Source: an uncultured Bacilli bacterium
Lineage (GTDB): Bacteria; Bacillota_I; Bacilli_A; RF39; UBA660
Direction of reading: 5' to 3'
Assembly (NCBI GenBank): GCA_951800155.1
Contig: CATOJL010000026.1
Span: forward strand, 1-12,250
Length of the DNA stretch: 12,250 bases
Made by a program: the position numbers and the translations under genes. The notes under the pieces were generated by a model. That model saw nothing but the letters and a program-made list of their open reading frames with translations. It was not told the origin of the DNA and did not search any database. Positions 8,826 to 12,250 of the stretch are shown piece by piece. How positions within the stretch are numbered: position 1 is the first letter of the stretch; each line of letters starts with the position of its first letter.

Positions 8826-8854
8826 AAGGTACTTTGTAGGAAAGTATCTTTTTT
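8826..8854 (+). terminator. Rho-independent terminator after the amidase remnant
   Basis: A 10-bp stem pairs AAGGTACTTT (8826-8835) with AAAGTATCTT (8841-8850), including one G-U pair, around a GTAGG loop. It is followed by a T run to 8854. It closes the amidase remnant and separates it from the receiver-kinase operon. It closely resembles the hairpin at 10690-10712. Confidence 0.8.
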
Positions 8855-8885
8855 ATTTCAATCTGTTAAAAAAATGTCAAAATTT

Positions 8886-8894
8886 TGTTATAAT
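8886..8894 (+). promoter_or_regulatory. Promoter of the receiver-kinase operon (extended -10)
   Basis: TGT followed by a perfect TATAAT at 8889-8894 makes an extended -10 element. The -35 position 17 bp upstream (8866-8871, TTAAAA) is weak, as is often tolerated with an extended -10. Transcription would begin near 8901, leaving a leader of about 45 nt before the ATG at 8946. It lies just after the terminator at 8826-8854, so the operon is transcribed independently. Confidence 0.55.
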
Positions 8895-8945
8895 ATACTT
8901 GTAAACAATTTAGGATTGATTAATTACTTGAAGGAGGTAAAATAA

Positions 8946-9659
8946 ATGGGTGTACTATCTTTATTAAAAAAAAGAAAACAAAAATTGGATGATTTATTAA
9001 CAATTGATAAACTAAAAGGGAAAAATATCAAATTAGGCACTGTTGATATGAAAGAAAAAAAGAATGTAAAGATATTATTTGTTGATGATGAGGGTTTTGA
9101 TACTCAAGTTCTTCAAAATTTAGGATATTTGGATATTCAAAAGATGTATAAATATGATAATGAAAGCAGAATGGATGAGTTTGAAAAATATGATATTATT
9201 TTCTGCGATATTAACGGAATAGCAAAGGAATTAGATTCTGTATATCAAGGTGCAGCACTTGCAAAGTTAATCAAACAAACATATCCAAGTAAAATAGTAG
9301 TTATCTATAGTGCAAAACAACAATATCTTACATTTAATTCATATTATGAAGAAGTTGATGATGTCATAGTTAAAAATGTACCACCAGCAGATCTTGCTAA
9401 TAAAATAAATATATATATAAATAAATTGAATGACCCTATAGAATTTTGGAATAATATACGTAAACAGTTAATAAATAAAAATATTAGTTCTACCGATATT
9501 TCTTTGCTTGAACACTATTATGTTAAATCATTGTTAGATAAAAAAGACTATACTAAAGATATTAATAATATTAATGATGGGAACATTTTATCTACAGCAA
9601 CTGCAATTATTACTGCTATTACATCTGCAATTGAGTTATATTTGGCGGTGACAAAATAA
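8946..9659 (+). CDS. Stand-alone receiver-domain protein with hydrophobic C-terminal tail
   Basis: A 237-residue protein with an N-terminal basic stretch and a CheY-like receiver domain at about 41-160. The phosphorylation site is complete: acidic pair D47-D48 in ILFVDDEG, phospho-acceptor D88 in IIFCDING, S122 in VVIYSAK and K143 in VIVKN. There is no DNA-binding output domain. Instead about 75 residues follow, ending in a 20-residue Ala/Thr/Ile-rich helix (about 215-235, STATAIITAITSAIELYL) that could insert in or lie on a membrane. The ATG has a near-perfect AAGGAGGT at 8931-8938. The kinase gene begins one base after the stop, so the two are surely co-expressed partners. The receiver is certain; the output is unknown, and the tail may be only an amphipathic helix. 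Confidence 0.8.
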   Translation: MGVLSLLKKRKQKLDDLLTIDKLKGKNIKLGTVDMKEKKNVKILFVDDEGFDTQVLQNLGYLDIQKMYKYDNESRMDEFEKYDIIFCDINGIAKELDSVYQGAALAKLIKQTYPSKIVVIYSAKQQYLTFNSYYEEVDDVIVKNVPPADLANKINIYINKLNDPIEFWNNIRKQLINKNISSTDISLLEHYYVKSLLDKKDYTKDINNINDGNILSTATAIITAITSAIELYLAVTK

Positions 9660-9660
9660 A

Positions 9661-10665
9661 ATGAAAAGTTTAGTAACCTATGACAAAAGTGAAAAAACAA
9701 TCACTTGTGAAAATGATAAATTAATACCTGAATTTTGTAAAAAGTGTATAAAAGATAAAAGTAAGAAATGTCAAAAGTTCTATAATGATTTACTTGAGAA
9801 AGATAAAGAAGGGTTGTACCAATGTCCATATAAATTTCAAACATATTATGTTCGAAATAATATATATACATCATTAATTATGAAAAATGAAAACTATACG
9901 AAATTAAAAAAGACTATTGAAAGTTGTGGGCAAAAAATAACTGAATTTCATTCCTATTCTGATGACGAAATATATCATTTAATTTCAGATTTTGAAACCT
10001 TAATTATGGATAATTTAACACTTCGTGATTGTATGCACGATTTAAGAAATATTGGTAGTTTTTTTAATGCTATGTCACAGAAAATTACCTCTGATTATAA
10101 TGACTTATATGAGAAGGATGACGATATAAAGGCATTATTATCTTTATACGATTTGGTAAACTATAGGATAAATGTTTTAAATGGAATTAAATCGTCGGAT
10201 AATAGAAGAATCAAACAAAAAATTCATCCTTTAATAAGAAAATTGACTATAATGTTGTCATATCAAGCTAGAAAAAAGGATATAAAATTTAAAATTAATC
10301 CTGTTCAAGAAAGTTATGTTGATTTATCACAGAATATTTATTTAGCTATGTTTATTTTATTAGAGAATGCTGTTAAACATTCTATTTCAGATAGTACAAT
10401 TAATATTAATTTTAGTGAGTTAAAAGATTATATGGAAGTTAGTATTGAAAACCGTGGAGCTAAAATTGAAATGGATGAAATAGAAAAATTGACTATTAGA
10501 GGATACCGTGGAAAAAATACTAGTACGAAGGGTACAGGTGTTGGACTTTCTTTAGCAAAAGAAATATTTGAACAGCATAATTGCTCGTTTAATATTAAAG
10601 TGACTGATATTAACAAATATGAATCATTGTTTATAGTAACGATAAAGTTTAACTATTCAAAGTAA
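9661..10665 (+). CDS. Soluble histidine kinase with N-terminal cysteine cluster
   Basis: A 334-residue protein without membrane segments. Residues 1-60 hold five cysteines (C16, C26, C29, C37, C55) arranged as FCKKC, KKC and YQCPYKF, suggestive of a bound metal or iron-sulfur cluster or a redox switch. A histidine-phosphotransfer helix follows, with likely phospho-acceptor H126 in HDLRN. The C-terminal ATPase domain shows the N box (ENAVKHS, N236), a G1 box in the divergent form ENRG (264-266) and a G2 box GTGVGLSLAK (291-300). It presumably phosphorylates D88 of the receiver encoded just upstream; the gap is 1 nt. The upstream ribosome site is weak (GGCGGTG near 9644), pointing to translational coupling. 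It should sense a cytoplasmic signal, but what it senses is unknown. Confidence 0.8.
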   Translation: MKSLVTYDKSEKTITCENDKLIPEFCKKCIKDKSKKCQKFYNDLLEKDKEGLYQCPYKFQTYYVRNNIYTSLIMKNENYTKLKKTIESCGQKITEFHSYSDDEIYHLISDFETLIMDNLTLRDCMHDLRNIGSFFNAMSQKITSDYNDLYEKDDDIKALLSLYDLVNYRINVLNGIKSSDNRRIKQKIHPLIRKLTIMLSYQARKKDIKFKINPVQESYVDLSQNIYLAMFILLENAVKHSISDSTININFSELKDYMEVSIENRGAKIEMDEIEKLTIRGYRGKNTSTKGTGVGLSLAKEIFEQHNCSFNIKVTDINKYESLFIVTIKFNYSK

Positions 10666-10689
10666 ATTTAATTATAAAAATGAATATGC

Positions 10690-10712
10690 AAGGCACTATA
10701 AAAGTGTCTTTT
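10690..10712 (+). terminator. Hairpin after the kinase gene, probable terminator
   Basis: An 8-bp stem pairs AAGGCACT (10690-10697) with AGTGTCTT (10703-10710) around an ATAAA loop, ending in four Ts. It repeats the design of the hairpin at 8826-8854, including the G-U pair in the same place, with a T-A pair changed to C-G. The T run is short, so termination may be partial. The same bases take part in a second, mutually exclusive hairpin discussed as a possible oriT. Confidence 0.55.
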
Positions 10713-10720
10713 ATTATGTG
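10690..10720 (+). other. Possible oriT of the MobV relaxase
   Basis: Two mutually exclusive hairpins overlap here: AAGGCACT with AGTGTCTT, and ATAAAAG (10698-10704) with CTTTTAT (10708-10714) around TGT. In the MobV prototype plasmid pMV158, oriT lies directly in front of the relaxase gene and consists of overlapping inverted repeats with the nick in a GTG-containing loop. Position and layout agree, but no experimentally defined nick sequence is matched here, and the first hairpin also works as a terminator. This is inference. Confidence 0.3.
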
Positions 10721-10749
10721 AAAATGTAAAAGAAAGAGAGGATTGATAT

Positions 10750-12030
10750 ATGAATTATGCAATATTTAGAAGTGAACCAGTTATGACTTTAAATGATTTA
10801 CAGGGAATTGGATCACACAATAAAAGGGAAAAGAAAGCATATAAATCTAACCCTAATATAAGAATAGAATTAAGTAAAAATAATATTGAAATTGTACCCT
10901 TAACAGAAAAATATGTTAAGGGTTTTTATAACCTTACGAAAGAATATAGAAAGCAGCATGATGAAAAACAAAAAACTGAACGCTCTGAAAGAAGAAAAAC
11001 TTTTAATCAAATGCTTAATAAATCTAGAAATGTTGTAGCTGATGAATTATTATTTACTGCTACTCATAAATTTTTTAATAATATGGAAAAAGAAGATATT
11101 AAAGAATGGGCAAATACTTGTATGGAATTCGTTTATCAAGATTTAGGTTACAAAAATAATCAAATTCTTCATGCAGTAGTTCATTTAGATGAAGATACAC
11201 CACATCTTCATTGTGTAGTTGTACCACTTGTTAAGAAATTAGATAAAAGAACAAACACAGAAAGATATACTATTTCTAAAAAACAATATATTAGAGATAA
11301 AATACACTTATCAGAATTACAAGATAAATGTCACCAAAGATTAACCGAAAAAGGATATGATTTAGAAAGAGGGATTAAAGGCAGTAATACTAAACATCAA
11401 AAAACAAAGGAATTTAAGAAGACTACAAGATATTATGAAAATAAAGTTGATACTATAAACAAAAGAATTGATAATGCAATGAATGATTTTGAAGAAAAAA
11501 TGAAGACTACTAAAAATATAATAATAGATAAAGAATATGTGAAAGTCAGAAAAGATACATTTGATAGTATGAATAATGTCATTAAAGAAACAAAAAATGC
11601 AATTGAATTTCAACCTAAGATACAACAATTATTTAACGAAGTTGATAATTATTCTAAAAGTCATCAAACATTAGAAAAAGAAAATAAAAATCTTCAAAAA
11701 GAGATAAAAGCATTAACTACTAGAAATGAAAAACTATCAGAAGAAAATAAACATTTAAAAGACTATATTTCAGCTATTTTAGAGGCAATTAAGAAGTTTT
11801 TTAGAGAGTTACTACAAATTGATAATAATCGAACAAAAGAGATTACTACAATTGAAATAAAGGAGTATTATGATAATCAAAATTTTAGTATGGATGATGT
11901 AAAAGATATTGCTAAAGGTACAACAAAAGAAGATGAATTATTTGATTGTGCAGGGGTGCCTAGTTATTTAAAAACAAGCAAGATAGCCTCTGATGACAAA
12001 GATAAAGATGACTATGATTTATCTTTGTAG
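10750..12030 (+). CDS. mobV: MobV-family relaxase (plasmid mobilization / Pre protein)
   Basis: A 426-residue relaxase that nicks one strand at oriT and pilots it during conjugal mobilization. Residues 1 to about 210 are the HUH-type catalytic domain. Motif I is HNKR with H23, matching the histidine that makes the covalent DNA link in pMV158 MobM. The metal-binding motif is HLDEDTPHLH (H145, E148, H152, H154). The rest is helical with a coiled coil (about 225-350) and an acidic C-terminus. The ATG is preceded by GAGAGG at 10736-10741, 8 nt upstream. The length is typical for the family (MobM itself is a little longer). No replication or conjugation gene is in view, so it serves a mobilizable rather than self-transmissible element. 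Confidence 0.93.
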   Translation: MNYAIFRSEPVMTLNDLQGIGSHNKREKKAYKSNPNIRIELSKNNIEIVPLTEKYVKGFYNLTKEYRKQHDEKQKTERSERRKTFNQMLNKSRNVVADELLFTATHKFFNNMEKEDIKEWANTCMEFVYQDLGYKNNQILHAVVHLDEDTPHLHCVVVPLVKKLDKRTNTERYTISKKQYIRDKIHLSELQDKCHQRLTEKGYDLERGIKGSNTKHQKTKEFKKTTRYYENKVDTINKRIDNAMNDFEEKMKTTKNIIIDKEYVKVRKDTFDSMNNVIKETKNAIEFQPKIQQLFNEVDNYSKSHQTLEKENKNLQKEIKALTTRNEKLSEENKHLKDYISAILEAIKKFFRELLQIDNNRTKEITTIEIKEYYDNQNFSMDDVKDIAKGTTKEDELFDCAGVPSYLKTSKIASDDKDKDDYDLSL

Positions 12031-12035
12031 TAAAA

Positions 12036-12060
12036 CTTGTAAAATTTGAAATTTGACAAG
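12036..12060. promoter_or_regulatory. 25-bp palindrome overlapping a -35 element (candidate operator)
   Basis: Arm CTTGTAAAATTT (12036-12047) and arm AAATTTGACAAG (12049-12060) are inverted repeats matching at 11 of 12 positions around a single central G. The right arm contains the TTGACA -35 hexamer of the next promoter. The near-absent loop argues against an RNA hairpin and for a dimeric repressor site on DNA. No regulator gene adjoins it in the window. Confidence 0.45.
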
Positions 12061-12081
12061 ATAGTGTAAATGTGATAGAAT
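12053..12081 (+). promoter_or_regulatory. Strong sigma-A promoter for the leader peptide transcript
   Basis: A perfect -35 TTGACA (12053-12058) is separated by exactly 17 bp from a -10 TAGAAT (12076-12081), which also carries an upstream TG (12073-12074). This is the best promoter match in the window. Transcription should begin near 12088, about 24 nt before the leader-peptide ATG. Confidence 0.8.
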
Positions 12082-12111
12082 TTAGTTACTTTTTGAAAGG
12101 GAGAGATTGTT

Positions 12112-12180
12112 ATGTTAAAAAATAATAATATAGTTAGACAACATCATCATAATAATCTGCACTTGTTAATACGACATTAA
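12112..12180 (+). CDS. 22-residue histidine-rich leader peptide
   Basis: The short frame encodes MLKNNNIVRQHHHNNLHLLIRH, with five of its last twelve residues being histidine. The ATG lies 8 nt after AAAGGGAG (12096-12103), itself just downstream of a strong promoter, so it should be translated. It shares no obvious kinship with a larger protein. The codons for L16-L19 (CTG CAC TTG TTA) contain GCACTTGT, which pairs with a segment after the stop. This is the layout of a leader peptide whose translation sets RNA folding. The regulated gene starts beyond position 12250. Confidence 0.65.
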   Translation: MLKNNNIVRQHHHNNLHLLIRH

Positions 12181-12225
12181 AATTTGATCGTAGGCACAAG
12201 TGCTATTTGTGGTGCTTGTTGCCTG
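12159..12225 (+). promoter_or_regulatory. Attenuator-like competing hairpins after the leader peptide
   Basis: Segment 1 GCACTTGT (12159-12166, inside the leader frame) pairs perfectly over 8 bp with segment 2 ACAAGTGC (12196-12203). Segment 2 can instead pair with segment 3: AGGCA (12192-12196) with TGCCT (12220-12224) and CAAG (12197-12200) with CTTG (12215-12218), with one bulged base. A ribosome held on the leader would cover segment 1 and free segment 2 for segment 3. No T run or downstream ribosome site is inside the window, so it cannot be decided whether the control is transcriptional or translational. Confidence 0.55.
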
Positions 12226-12250
12226 TATTAAATATAGAAATGAACTATAC

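Noticed and set aside
12193..12225. Integron-type attC or T-box for the hairpins after the leader peptide
   Set aside because: There is no T-box-like conserved motif and no long specifier stem. The pairing overlaps a translatable leader frame, which fits attenuation better.
1..12250. CRISPR array, tRNA or rRNA gene
   Set aside because: No regularly spaced direct repeats, no tRNA-like cloverleaf with a T-loop signature and no conserved rRNA stretches were seen in the non-coding parts.

Overview
The window is strongly AT-rich. Its genes mostly start at ATG behind purine-rich Shine-Dalgarno sites (GAGG, AAGGAGG) and use TAA, TAG and TGA as stops, with tryptophan read only from TGG. This fits a low-GC member of the Bacillota using the standard code. 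Genus cannot be told from the sequence alone. All genes called with confidence are on the + strand.

Layout. Positions 1-147 hold what is probably the end of an upstream gene and a strong rho-independent terminator. Positions 223-8178 hold a complete four-gene operon in the order jetA-jetB-jetC-jetD, with each gene overlapping the next by 8-17 bases. This is a type I Wadjet anti-plasmid system: a kleisin-like subunit, a KITE-like subunit, an SMC/MukB-like ATPase and a TOPRIM nuclease. All key motifs are intact: Walker A, the SGGE signature and Walker B in JetC, and the glutamate and DLD of the TOPRIM in JetD.

Positions 8179-8945 hold no intact gene but are not empty. They contain a 196-bp sequence that is an imperfect inverted repeat of itself with 18-bp ends (MITE-like), a pair of diverged direct repeats, and a 26-codon remnant whose start matches an N-acetylmuramoyl-L-alanine amidase. 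That remnant still has its own promoter, ribosome site and terminator.

Positions 8855-12250 look like a different, mobile-element-derived segment. A two-gene signalling cassette (a stand-alone receiver protein with an unusual hydrophobic tail, and a soluble histidine kinase with an N-terminal cysteine cluster) is bracketed by two closely related hairpin terminators. It is followed by a MobV-family relaxase gene with a possible oriT just upstream. Last comes a near-consensus promoter driving a 22-residue, histidine-rich leader peptide and an attenuator-like set of competing hairpins; the gene these control lies beyond the window.

How the parts relate. Wadjet complexes extrude and cut small circular DNA, so they act against plasmids. 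Finding one less than 3 kb from a plasmid-type relaxase suggests a defence island next to, or invaded by, a mobilizable element. The least explained part is the receiver-kinase pair: neither protein has a visible DNA-binding output or a normal membrane sensor, and no function can be assigned from sequence.
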